From JACDCA01 sp963810305 (GTDB lineage Bacteria > Acidobacteriota > Vicinamibacteria > Vicinamibacterales > 2-12-FULL-66-21), in assembly GCA_963810305.1 (NCBI GenBank), contig CAWEMY010000018.1, forward strand, positions 1-64,000: a stretch of 64,000 nucleotides of DNA, in the 5' to 3' direction. Position numbers and translations under genes: made by a program. Under the pieces are notes generated by a model. That model was not told the origin of the DNA, did no database searches, and saw nothing but the letters and a program-made list of their open reading frames with translations. Positions 26,678-34,668 of the stretch are shown here, in pieces. Position 1 is the stretch's first letter. Each line of letters starts with the position of its first letter.

Positions 26678-27739
26678 ATGCTAGAAAAGGGCATGACGAC
26701 CACACAGTCCTTAGGCGCAAACCTGTCGGACGCGGATTTGATCGCCAAGTTGAAGCGGCTCGTTGCGAATGAGCGTGAGGCGACGACCGAGCTCCTGCGC
26801 TCGCTGATGGAGTTCGACGCGCGGCGGCTGTACCTCGGCGAAGGGTACCCATCGTTGTTCGCGTACTGCACTCAGGTGCTCCATTACGCGGAACACGCGG
26901 CGTTGAACCGGATCGAGGTGGCGCGTGCGGCCCGACGGCTGCCAGCCCTGCTCGAACACATCGCCGACGGGCGCCTGCACCTGACGGGGGCGCGACTGCT
27001 GGCGCCGCATTTGACCGATGAGAATGCGGACGCGCTGCTCTCGGCCGCGCGTTACAAGAGCAAGCGCGAGATCGAGGAATTGATCGCCGCGCTGAAGCCG
27101 CGGCCCGACGCCGCATCACTGGTCCGCAAGCTTCCGGCTCCCGAGTCACTGGCGATCGCCGAACCCACCGCGCATGGCCCAGAATCGTCGACAACCACTA
27201 CGGCGCTGTGTCCTAACTCCGTGATCCTGAAATCTACGCCGCCTCGCTCCGTCGTGATGCCGCTCGCACCGGAACGATTCAAAGTCCAGTTCACGATCAG
27301 CCGCGAGACGCGCGACAAGCTGCAGCAGGTCCAAGACCTGATGCGGCACGTCGTACCGAATGGTGATCCTGCGACGATCTTTGATCGAGCGCTCACGGTG
27401 CTGCTCGCGGAGCTCGAGCGCAAGAAGTTCGCGGCGACCTCAACCCCGCGCCGCGCTCGTCAACTGGGGGACGGCAGTCGGCACATCCCTGCGTCCGTGC
27501 GGCGGGAAGTGTGGCACCGCGACGGCGGTCAGTGCGCTTTCGTCGGTTCCCACGGCCGATGCGACGAACGCGGGTTCCTGGAGTTCCATCACCTGGTGCC
27601 ATTCGCGGTCGGCGGCGCGACGACGGTCGAAAATATCGAATTGCGCTGCCGCGGGCACAACACCCATGAAACGTCGCTCTTTCTTGCCGCGGACGAGGCT
27701 AGTTTTCTGGAGACCGTGACTCGAGAACCGCCAGGGTGA
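26678..27739 (+). CDS. HNH endonuclease (DUF222-like N-terminus)
   Basis: A 353-residue protein. The helical N-terminal part (DLIAKLKRLVANEREATTEL, YPSLFAYCTQVLHYAEHAAL, ARAARRLPALLEHIADGRLH, LTGARLLAPHLTDENADALL) matches the DUF222-like domain found before HNH nucleases in many soil bacteria. A linker of about 60 residues follows, then FTISRETRDKLQQVQDLMRH. The C-terminal HNH is IPASVRREVWHRDGGQCAFV, RGFLEFHHLVPFAVGGAT and ENIELRCRGHNTHE, with the HH, the N and the terminal H of the beta-beta-alpha metal site. It probably nicks or cuts DNA; the biological role is unknown. Start at 26678 or five codons later. Confidence 0.8.
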   Translation: MLEKGMTTTQSLGANLSDADLIAKLKRLVANEREATTELLRSLMEFDARRLYLGEGYPSLFAYCTQVLHYAEHAALNRIEVARAARRLPALLEHIADGRLHLTGARLLAPHLTDENADALLSAARYKSKREIEELIAALKPRPDAASLVRKLPAPESLAIAEPTAHGPESSTTTTALCPNSVILKSTPPRSVVMPLAPERFKVQFTISRETRDKLQQVQDLMRHVVPNGDPATIFDRALTVLLAELERKKFAATSTPRRARQLGDGSRHIPASVRREVWHRDGGQCAFVGSHGRCDERGFLEFHHLVPFAVGGATTVENIELRCRGHNTHETSLFLAADEASFLETVTREPPG

Positions 27740-27906
27740 GTTGCGTGTAACGTTTAGCGGTCGAAGGCGTAGGAAGGGGATCACGTTCTGGTCGACGAAA
27801 TAGTCAAGCTGCCGCGAGCGGGTGCGTAGACTCCGCGCAGCAGGAGTTCAAATGGCGCACCCGTCTATCACTTACGAGTCACTCGGACGTTGCGCTGCCG
27901 GGACGC

Positions 27907-28098
27907 ATGATGGTGTTCAGCTCGTTCTTGATCCGCGCGGCCGTCATTACGACGATCGTGGTTCTCGTATCGTCGTGCGGCCTCTCTGACTCCCGCCACC
28001 ATGGGACACAGATCAAATCGCAACAGTTGCGAAAGGCTGCGTGGTTCAGAGTCGCGGCTGAGGAACCGCGCTGTGGTCTTGCCGGCGCGTCGAACTGA
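27907..28098 (+). CDS. Possible small lipoprotein
   Basis: A 63-residue frame beginning MMVFSSFLIRAAVITTIVVL, then VSSCG: a basic/hydrophobic signal with a lipobox (LVSSC) and cysteine at about residue 24. The remaining 40 residues are polar and unremarkable. No convincing ribosome-binding site precedes it. It lies in a 450-base gap (27740-28193) between the HNH gene and a minus-strand operon; I see nothing else in that gap. It could be a chance frame. Confidence 0.3.
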   Translation: MMVFSSFLIRAAVITTIVVLVSSCGLSDSRHHGTQIKSQQLRKAAWFRVAAEEPRCGLAGASN

Positions 28099-28193
28099 GG
28101 CACTACGGATTGCTGTCTCTGCTGGGCGAGGTTCTTCCCGTTTCCGTTCGGGACTGGTGCGGTGGGTCCCGTCGACCGTCAGTCGGGACGCCC

Positions 28194-28679
28194 CTACCGG
28201 ATGACAAAGACGACGAGATTCTCTGGCGTGACCTCGGCGAGTCCACGCTGATAGAACGAATGCGCCGCCACGAGCGCCTCGATCATCTCGGGACGCGTAT
28301 CCGCATACTCGGTCCGGCAGTAAGTCGAGATCTTCTCATCGGACAGCTCCGGAAGTGTGGCGGGCGTGTCGAACACGAATCCGGCAGTGAAAACGCGGCT
28401 GAGGACGTGCGCCGGCTCGGATTCGTCATCGAGCAGACTCGCGTCGTTCATCGCGAGCTGGACGTCGAGGTAGGTGCCGGGCACATATCGCGAGTGATCG
28501 AAGTCGACCCTGCGGAGGACTGCGGCGTCCCAGGCGTGGTGGAATTCCGCCAGCCCGCTGACGGTGCTGCTCTTGCGGATCCACTTTCCGGTGGTCTCGG
28601 TCCGGACGTTGCGCGCGAGGTCCATGCAGTGTTCGAACCGCGCGCGCTCGAGAACCTCGTAACTGCCGAGCGCACTCAT
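28194..28679 (-). CDS. Protein of unknown function, last gene of a three-gene operon
   Basis: A 161-residue protein without signal peptide or membrane helix. Visible segments: ALGSYEVLERARFEHCMDLA, GLAEFHHAWDAAVLRRVDFD, SRYVPGTYLDVQLAMNDASL and YADTRPEMIEALVAAHSFYQ. Tryptophan, histidine and aspartate residues are spread through it, but no known motif is evident and I do not recognise the family. It starts seven bases after the stop of an exported lipoprotein, which in turn starts directly after an exported propeller-like protein. The tight spacing suggests they work together. Confidence 0.6.
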   Translation of the reverse strand: MSALGSYEVLERARFEHCMDLARNVRTETTGKWIRKSSTVSGLAEFHHAWDAAVLRRVDFDHSRYVPGTYLDVQLAMNDASLLDDESEPAHVLSRVFTAGFVFDTPATLPELSDEKISTYCRTEYADTRPEMIEALVAAHSFYQRGLAEVTPENLVVFVIR

Positions 28680-28686
28680 TGCGCGC

Positions 28687-29838
28687 CTACTTCACCTGAA
28701 ACGCGATGCGGGCCGGCTGGCGCCTCTCTTCCTCTCCACTTCGCACTTCGAAGGCGCGTCCAATGCGGTTGCCTGCCGGATCCTCGAGAAGGGGGAGCGC
28801 GACCAGCGCGTAGGTTCCCGACGTCCAGGGCTCGGTCGGCGTGAAGACCCAGCGCGTCTCGTTGCCCTCGACTCGAATCTCGCCGCCAAAGTCGACTCCG
28901 GAGCCCGGCGCACCGGGTTCGGTTTTCTGGACGCCGAGAGCACGCTGAAGCAGGCCGTGATCGAGCGGCTTCGGGAAGAGCACCGTCAGCGCGCCGCGCG
29001 CGCCCGCCACGGGCGGGATGATATTCCACCGGGCCGTATCGAGCGCCGATTCCTCGGCGGGACCCGCGGTGAACGTGTGCCGGTACGCCTCTTTGAGCGG
29101 CCGGCCGTTCCCATCGAGCAGGCGGTCGCTGACGATCAGAGTGTAGCGACGGCCGACGACAAGGGCACGTCCCATGTCGCGATTCGGCTTGATCCCGCGC
29201 TTGACCCGTCCGGGATCGAAGAAGAGCGTGAACCTCGTGCGCTCGGGATTCCAGAACTCCGCTTCGACGGGAAGGAACGGATCGGCGACCTCCTTCCCGT
29301 CGTCGGTCAACAGACGGATGTGCTCGAGGGGACCGCCGCGGCCCATTGGCGCGGAGAACTCGATGTAGAAGCGCAGCATGTTCTCCGGCAGCACGCGCCC
29401 GCTCGGATACACCTGGGTCACCTCCGTCGGAGGTGGCGCCGGCGCGCCGGGGAGGGTGACTACTCGCTGCAGCCTCGGCTGTCGCCACGGCTCACGCGCG
29501 TTGACACCAGGAATTCGAGCGGCGTTGAAAGTTGCGATGTAGGTCCGCCCCTGATCGAACCCGAACATCGGCGTGAACCGGATCGTGCCGTTCTGCGCGG
29601 TGTAGGTGCCGGCAATGCCGCTCCCGCTGGATTTCGCGATCTGCACGCGCAGGACTTCCTGCCACTGCTCCGTCGTCAGGTTGCCGGTGGCGAGCGACTG
29701 GATGTCGGTGGACGGCAGTCCGCGGACCTCGACCGCCGATGGCGCCGGGCTGCCGGCGAAGGAGAGTGCGGGGGCGGGCGGGGTGCGGCCGCATGCGACG
29801 GTGAGCACCGCCGCTGCGACCGCAGCCAGAAGGCGCAC
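28687..29838 (-). CDS. Lipoprotein with Ig-like (SbsA/Big-type) domains
   Basis: A 383-residue exported lipoprotein with lipobox LTVACG (cysteine at residue 16). It contains at least three segments of the bacterial Ig-like type that detect an extreme pole value. The signs are TIRFTPMFGFDQGRTYIATF, the repeated '..YPSG..LPENMLRFYIEFSAPMxRG' pattern, RTRFTLFFDPGRVKRGIKP, RRYTLIVSDRLLDGNGRPLK and ETRWVFTPTEPWTSGTYALV. Such SbsA-like domains usually sit in surface or outer-membrane proteins. It begins two bases after the upstream stop and ends seven bases before the next gene. Function unknown. Confidence 0.68.
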   Translation of the reverse strand: MRLLAAVAAAVLTVACGRTPPAPALSFAGSPAPSAVEVRGLPSTDIQSLATGNLTTEQWQEVLRVQIAKSSGSGIAGTYTAQNGTIRFTPMFGFDQGRTYIATFNAARIPGVNAREPWRQPRLQRVVTLPGAPAPPPTEVTQVYPSGRVLPENMLRFYIEFSAPMGRGGPLEHIRLLTDDGKEVADPFLPVEAEFWNPERTRFTLFFDPGRVKRGIKPNRDMGRALVVGRRYTLIVSDRLLDGNGRPLKEAYRHTFTAGPAEESALDTARWNIIPPVAGARGALTVLFPKPLDHGLLQRALGVQKTEPGAPGSGVDFGGEIRVEGNETRWVFTPTEPWTSGTYALVALPLLEDPAGNRIGRAFEVRSGEEERRQPARIAFQVK

Positions 29839-29840
29839 GC

Positions 29841-30941
29841 CTATGGGAGGTCGACAGCCTGCAGGTTCAGCGTGGTCCCCTGCCGCGCGATGATCACGGT
29901 CCGCTGGGTGTCGAGGAGATCCATCTGCACGACACCGGTCATCGTCGCGATCGTCTCGTAGGGAATACCCGCGGTGCCGCCGACCCGCGCAGTGATCGGC
30001 GCGGCGCTCCCGAACATCGCGGTCGGGATCTTCATGACGCCGCGGTTGGTGTTCGACATCAGGATGAACTCATGTCCACCCTTCTTATACACAATCATGT
30101 CGAGCGGCCGGTTGCCCGAGCCGAGCTCCGCGATTGTCGTGCCGACGATCTTCTGCGTCCCGCTGAGCGCGCTGACCGGGAACTTCACGAGCGGAGTGCA
30201 GAGATAGCCGGCGATCAAGTGCGGCGTCTGGTCCACGGTGTAGGGGACGAACGTGTACACCGGGCTTCGCGTTTCGAGCGCGCCGTGGTTGCCGTGGAAG
30301 ATCTCGACGCTGGTGCCCGGCTCCACCGTGGAGAACGGATACGCAATGGTCCGCAGCTTGGACGCGAACTCCTCGTTCGACAGACCAGCGACGATCAGCC
30401 GGCCATCCACGAACGCCATGTCGGTGATCGAGTCAGCGCGGGGGTTTCGGCGGACGGCGCCGGTCGGCGGAGCCGGTGCGTTCGGCAGGGCCGCCTTCGT
30501 ATACTGCAACTGGTCGATCGCCACCGCCTCGAGCCTGGCGTCCCCATCGACGCGGATCAGCGCAGCCTTGGCGTCGGTGCCCTGACCGCGCATCACCGCG
30601 ATGAACGCGTTGCGGGTTTTCGGGTGGACGGCAAGATCCGTGACCGTGATCGCAGCCGCGTCCGTTCCCAGCAACGCTGCGATCTTCTCGTTGAGGGCCG
30701 GCACGTCTTTCGTCCCGGGAGCGCCGCCGGTGGCCGCTTTCCCCAATTCGAACGCGAAAATTGTGGCACCTTCCGTGTCGGCCGCAAACAACACGTCGTT
30801 CGGTCCGAACGTCAATGGCCCGATCGACTGCAGCACCGCCGCCGTGTCCCCTGGCGCAGCCGCCGTCGGCGAGACGGGTGTAAACCCGGTCGTCGCAATC
30901 ACCAGGGCCAGGAACAAACCCTTGAGAGTCTTTCCGCGCAT
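29841..30941 (-). CDS. Exported propeller-like protein of unknown function
   Basis: A 366-residue protein with a signal peptide (TLKGLFLALVIATTGFTPVS). Repeated strand motifs suggest a beta-propeller: IGPLTFGPNDVLFAADTEGA, TVTDLAVHPKTRNAFIAVMR, ITDMAFVDGRLIVAGLSNEE, GSGNRPLDMIVYKKGGHEFI and LLDTQRTVIIARQGTTLNLQ. No catalytic motif is evident. It is the first gene of the operon with the Ig-like lipoprotein and the 161-residue protein. A ribosome-binding site (AAGGAGG) precedes the start. Confidence 0.65.
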   Translation of the reverse strand: MRGKTLKGLFLALVIATTGFTPVSPTAAAPGDTAAVLQSIGPLTFGPNDVLFAADTEGATIFAFELGKAATGGAPGTKDVPALNEKIAALLGTDAAAITVTDLAVHPKTRNAFIAVMRGQGTDAKAALIRVDGDARLEAVAIDQLQYTKAALPNAPAPPTGAVRRNPRADSITDMAFVDGRLIVAGLSNEEFASKLRTIAYPFSTVEPGTSVEIFHGNHGALETRSPVYTFVPYTVDQTPHLIAGYLCTPLVKFPVSALSGTQKIVGTTIAELGSGNRPLDMIVYKKGGHEFILMSNTNRGVMKIPTAMFGSAAPITARVGGTAGIPYETIATMTGVVQMDLLDTQRTVIIARQGTTLNLQAVDLP

Positions 30942-31010
30942 GCCTTCCTCCTTGAACCCGTCCTTTGTACTACAGGAGATCAGAGACGAGGAGACTAATC
31001 CGCTCCACGT

Positions 31011-32900
31011 TCAGCGTGCGCCCTCCACCATCAGTGTCACCGACGACGAGCGGTAGACGCGCTGGGTAGCCTTCTGGAAGTCGGCCGCCGCCGCGTTGGG
31101 GATCTCCATGAACTTCTGTGGATTGCGATCCACCAGGGGGAACCATGAGCTCTGGACCTGCACCATGATCCGATGCCCCTGACGAAAGGCGTGGTACACA
31201 TCCGGCAGCTCGAACGCAATCGTCACCGGCTCGCCCGGCTTCAACGGCTCCGGCTTCTCGAAGCTGTTGCGGAATTTCGCGCGGAACGGCTCGCCGCGTA
31301 CGAGCTGTTGATACCCACCCATGCGCACGGCATTCGGTGGCACGGGAGTACCGGGAGGCGGCGCCGGCGTCGGGTAATCGTTCGGATAGACATCGATCAC
31401 CTTGACGACGAAATCGGAGTCGCTTCCAGACGACGACACTTTGAGATTCACCTTTATCGGACCGGCAATGACGACGTCCCGATCGAGGGGTTCGCCGCGG
31501 TAGGTGAGGACGTCGGTACGCGTGGACGCGAACCGCTGATCCTCGGTCATGTAATCGGACGTCATCGCTTCACCCACATAGCCGATGAAGGGCACAGGCC
31601 GGTGCGGGTCGCTCACGTACTCGTCGAACGCGCCGGGCTCCTTGGGCTGAGTCGTCGACAGGCGTCCTGCGGCATCGAGGTACATCGTCATGGGCTGGAG
31701 CTGCTTCGGCGGCCACGCCGCGTGCTTCCGCCACTCGTTCATGCCGGTCAGAAACATCCACGCTTCGGGCACCTCCGCGCCCTTGTCCTTGAGATGCTTC
31801 ATGAAGAACGGGAACTGGATCTGCTCGCGGAAAAACTCCCCGGTGCTGGTCGCGAAGTTGACATTGCCGAGCCGGTTGCCGGGGCCGCGTCCCCATCCGC
31901 CATGCGACCACGGCCCCATGACCAGCGCGTTCACCGTCGCCGGATTCTTCTGCTCGACGCCACGATAGGTGAGCAGCGGTCCCACCGGGTCTTCCGCATC
32001 GAACCACCCCCCGACGTTCAGCACCGCGCACTTCACACCGTCCATGAATCGCCACACCGACCGCTTCTTCCAGAACTCGTCGTAGTTCGGGTGATCGACG
32101 ATCTCCTGCCAGTACGTCGCCTTGCCGCCGAACAACTCCGCGTTGACTCGAGCGAGCGGAGGGATCCGCAGGAGGAACTCGTACATGTCGGGCGTGCCGG
32201 GATCGAAGCGGAGCGCCGGTCGCGGCGGCTCGGGAGTCTCGCCGCGCGGGACGAACCCGGAATAAAACCCGAAGTTCGCGCCCAGCATGAACGCGCCGTT
32301 GTGATAGACGTCATCGCCCATGTAGTAATCGGCTGTGGGCGCTTGCGGTGATGCGGCTTTCAGCGCCGGATGAGAGTTGATGAGGCTTGCGGCAACGTGA
32401 AAGCCCGGCTGCGAGACGCCAACCATGCCGGCGCGGCCGTTGTGATTCGCCACGTTCTTCAGCAGCCACTCGATCGTGTCGTAGGTATCGGTGCTTTCGT
32501 CGATGTCCTTGTTGCTTTTCTTGTCGGGCACGAACGGACGGACCTGCTGAAACTCCCCCTCGGACATGTAACGGCCGCGCGCGTCCTGATAGACGAAAAT
32601 GAAGCCTTCCTTCTGAAAGTGCTCCGACGGCCCGACCGAGGCTCGATATTGATCCACGCCGTACGGTCCGACGCTGTACGGCGTCCGCGTGATGAGAAAC
32701 GGATATTTCTGCCCGGTGTCTTTCGGCGCGTAGATGGACGTAAACAGCTTCACCCCGTCGCGCATCGGGACCATGAATTCGTATTTCGTGTAGCGGGCGC
32801 GGACGTCTTCGGCACTCGAAGGGGCGGCCGGCTGCTGCGCCACGAGCGCGGTGGTGATCGACACCGCAATGGCGCCAGCTGAGAACAGTCGAAGATGCAT
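31011..32900 (-). CDS. Exported CocE/NonD (alpha-amino-acid ester hydrolase-like) hydrolase
   Basis: A 629-residue secreted hydrolase. The signal peptide is AGAIAVSITTALVAQQPAAP. The S15/CocE fold follows: FMVPMRDGVKLFTSIYAPKD, FLITRTPYSVGPYGVDQY, FIFVYQDARGRYMSEGEF, nucleophile GMVGVSQPGFH (Ser163), VLNVGGWFDAEDPVGPLLTY for the acid, MGPWSHGGWGRG for the histidine, and a C-terminal jelly-roll (YHAFRQGHRIMVQVQSSWFP). The residue after the serine is Gln, where the family usually has Tyr (GxSYxG); that tyrosine helps form the oxyanion hole. Related enzymes cleave beta-lactam antibiotics or amino-acid esters, but the substrate here cannot be inferred. Confidence 0.85.
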   Translation of the reverse strand: MHLRLFSAGAIAVSITTALVAQQPAAPSSAEDVRARYTKYEFMVPMRDGVKLFTSIYAPKDTGQKYPFLITRTPYSVGPYGVDQYRASVGPSEHFQKEGFIFVYQDARGRYMSEGEFQQVRPFVPDKKSNKDIDESTDTYDTIEWLLKNVANHNGRAGMVGVSQPGFHVAASLINSHPALKAASPQAPTADYYMGDDVYHNGAFMLGANFGFYSGFVPRGETPEPPRPALRFDPGTPDMYEFLLRIPPLARVNAELFGGKATYWQEIVDHPNYDEFWKKRSVWRFMDGVKCAVLNVGGWFDAEDPVGPLLTYRGVEQKNPATVNALVMGPWSHGGWGRGPGNRLGNVNFATSTGEFFREQIQFPFFMKHLKDKGAEVPEAWMFLTGMNEWRKHAAWPPKQLQPMTMYLDAAGRLSTTQPKEPGAFDEYVSDPHRPVPFIGYVGEAMTSDYMTEDQRFASTRTDVLTYRGEPLDRDVVIAGPIKVNLKVSSSGSDSDFVVKVIDVYPNDYPTPAPPPGTPVPPNAVRMGGYQQLVRGEPFRAKFRNSFEKPEPLKPGEPVTIAFELPDVYHAFRQGHRIMVQVQSSWFPLVDRNPQKFMEIPNAAAADFQKATQRVYRSSSVTLMVEGAR

Positions 32901-32921
32901 GATGAGAGATTAAACCCAAAA

Positions 32922-32980
32922 ATTCCTGATCTCCTGTTAACTCCTGTTTGCTTCCTCCTGACCTCCTGATCTCCTGTTGA
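32922..32980. repeat. CTCCTGA-type word repeat
   Basis: CCTGATCTCCTGTTAACTCC, then TGTTTGCTTCCTCCTGACCT, CCTGATCTCCTG: six to seven irregular copies of CTCCTG(A/T). The same word recurs in gaps at 3965-3992, 50131-50157 and 61068-61092 and inside the coding sequence near 62053-62072. Here the repeat also encodes the last residues of the membrane protein that ends at 32937. Confidence 0.75.
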
Positions 32981-33518
32981 CCCACCAGACGAAGATCATT
33001 AGATGGCTGACAATGGCCAACGGGATGATGAATGTGGGAACGAGGCTGAGTGGCAACGCGGTGAAGCCTCCCTGTACGAGTGGGTCGGGCTGCGACAGCC
33101 GGGTCATCACCGCGGTCATGAGCAGGATGTCGAGCACTCCCACCACGTTCCACGCCAGGATCGCCATCCGGCTGCGTTCATCGCCGGCACTAAAGACGAC
33201 GAGAATGACGAGGGCTCCGGTCGCGATGATGATCGGGCCCCATCCCGCGATCATCGCGAAGTCGCGCGCGAGCAGTCCCTGGCGTGAGAGCCACACAAAG
33301 TAGAAGCCGAAGAACCGCACCAGGTGGACGGCCAGGAGCGTGCGAATGCCCGACGACAGCGCGCGCGTCCTGAGGTCACGGCTGACGGCGAGGAGCACGA
33401 CCAGCGTGAGCGTGATCGCCGCGCTCAGCGCGGGCATCGGGAGCGCCGTGTTCCGCAGCAGCCCCGAGAAACCGACCAGCACCGCCGCAAACAGCCAGCA
33501 CAGGACGAAGATAATCAT
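32937..33518 (-). CDS. Six-helix membrane protein of unknown function
   Basis: A 193-residue protein made of hydrophobic segments: IIFVLCWLFAAVLVGFSGLL, LSAAITLTLVVLLAVSRDLR, LLAVHLVRFFGFYFVWLSRQ, GPIIIATGALVILVVFSAGD, LAWNVVGVLDILLMTAVMTR and SLVPTFIIPLAIVSHLMIFV. The motif HLVRFFGFYFVWL with charged residues in the membrane suggests a binding or transport role, but I do not recognise the family with certainty. The C-terminal tail (NRRSGGQEEANRS) is encoded by the intergenic CAGGAG repeat, so it is probably not functional. Confidence 0.65.
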   Translation of the reverse strand: MIIFVLCWLFAAVLVGFSGLLRNTALPMPALSAAITLTLVVLLAVSRDLRTRALSSGIRTLLAVHLVRFFGFYFVWLSRQGLLARDFAMIAGWGPIIIATGALVILVVFSAGDERSRMAILAWNVVGVLDILLMTAVMTRLSQPDPLVQGGFTALPLSLVPTFIIPLAIVSHLMIFVWWVNRRSGGQEEANRS

Positions 33519-33565
33519 CGCCGGCGATTCTATAAGGTGCAGCTACAATTCGCGCCGGAGGAGAT

Positions 33566-34609
33566 ATGCGCGTCCCCAGCCTCGCCGTGGTATTGGTTGT
33601 CGTGATGGTTTCAGGTGCACAGGCGCAAGAGCCGTTGAAGGTCGGATCGATTACCGCTGCGGCCGGAACCATCGCCTCCGGGACGCTGGAGGTGGCGCCA
33701 CGGGGAGGCGATCAGGGCACCACCATTCCGGTCACGATCATCAACGGCGCAAAGGCTGGTCCCATTCTCGCGCTGACCGCGGGCGTCCATGGGCAGGAGT
33801 ACCCGCCGGTGCTCGCGCTGCAGCGCCTGCGCACGACGATCGATCCGGCCACGCTGTCGGGTGCGGTGATCATGGTCCACGTTGCGAACATGCCGTCGTA
33901 TCTCGCGCGCACGATCTACTACTCCCCGGCGGACGGCAAGAATCTCAATCGCGTCTTCCCGGGGCGCGCTGATGGCACCCTGTCGGAGCGAATCGCGGAT
34001 GTGATCACGCGTGAGGTGATCGAGCGCGCCACACATGTTGTCGATCTGCACTGTGGCGATGGCAACGAGTCCCTGCGGCCGTATTCGTACTGGATCACCA
34101 CCGGTCGTCCCGAGGTCGCGGATGCGGGACGTCAGATGGCCCTGGCGTTTGGCCTCGACCGCATCATCGTCGACCGGGAGCGTCCGCTCGACCCGAAAGC
34201 ATCCCTTTACCTTTCGAACACCGGCGTCACCCGAGGCAAGCCGGCGCTGACCATCGAGTCCGGCGGCATGGCGCAGAGCGACAACGAATCGATCGAGCAG
34301 ATCGAGCGCGGCGTGGCCGGAGTGCTGCGCCACTTGAAGATGCGGCCGGATGGGCCGGCGCCGGTGGCGAAGCCGATCTTCTTCGAGCGAAGCGAAGTCG
34401 TGCGCAGCAACTTCACCGGCATCTTCTACGGAACCGTCGCAAAAGGGCAGACTGTCGGCGCCGGAGCGACGATCGGACGTGTCACGGACTTTCACGGCCA
34501 GGTGCTCGAGGAATTCAAGGCGCCTTTTGCCGGCGAGGTTCTCTACATCATCGGTACGCCCGCGATGAACAAGGGAGAGCCCGTCGCATTCATCGCGGCG
34601 ATTCGGTAG
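33566..34609 (+). CDS. Exported succinylglutamate desuccinylase/aspartoacylase-family zinc hydrolase
   Basis: A 347-residue protein with a signal peptide (SLAVVLVVVMVSGAQAQEPL) and GGAGG before the ATG. It belongs to the M14-like AstE/AspA fold. The zinc ligands H and E are in LTAGVHGQEYPP, and the second His is in VVDLHCGDGNE. The arginine and asparagine of the substrate pocket lie in GKNLNRVFPG. ALTIESGGMAQSDNESI and a C-terminal barrel-sandwich lobe (GIFYGTVAKGQTVGAGATIG) complete the family outline. Members remove acyl groups from amino acids or act as deacylases. An exported version suggests hydrolysis of an extracellular or periplasmic N-acyl compound. Confidence 0.82.
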   Translation: MRVPSLAVVLVVVMVSGAQAQEPLKVGSITAAAGTIASGTLEVAPRGGDQGTTIPVTIINGAKAGPILALTAGVHGQEYPPVLALQRLRTTIDPATLSGAVIMVHVANMPSYLARTIYYSPADGKNLNRVFPGRADGTLSERIADVITREVIERATHVVDLHCGDGNESLRPYSYWITTGRPEVADAGRQMALAFGLDRIIVDRERPLDPKASLYLSNTGVTRGKPALTIESGGMAQSDNESIEQIERGVAGVLRHLKMRPDGPAPVAKPIFFERSEVVRSNFTGIFYGTVAKGQTVGAGATIGRVTDFHGQVLEEFKAPFAGEVLYIIGTPAMNKGEPVAFIAAIR

Positions 34610-34668
34610 AGGCCGGCTCGGTAGCCCGTCGGCGGCTCGGTAGAGGCCGGCTTTAGCCGGCCTGGCGG
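34610..34668. terminator. GC-rich palindromic repeat between convergent genes
   Basis: Contains GTAGAGGCCGGCT twice, the last followed by TTAGCCGGCCT, giving the perfect hairpin AGGCCGGCT-TT-AGCCGGCCT (34648-34668). It lies between the convergent deacylase and EamA genes and includes the EamA stop codon at 34653. No T-tract follows, so its role as a terminator is inferred from position. A relative is at 38212-38288. Confidence 0.5.

Noticed and set aside
26301..27194. 297-codon minus-strand frame opposite the HNH gene
   Set aside because: Arginine/alanine/serine-rich with no motif; the plus-strand DUF222-like HNH protein explains the region.
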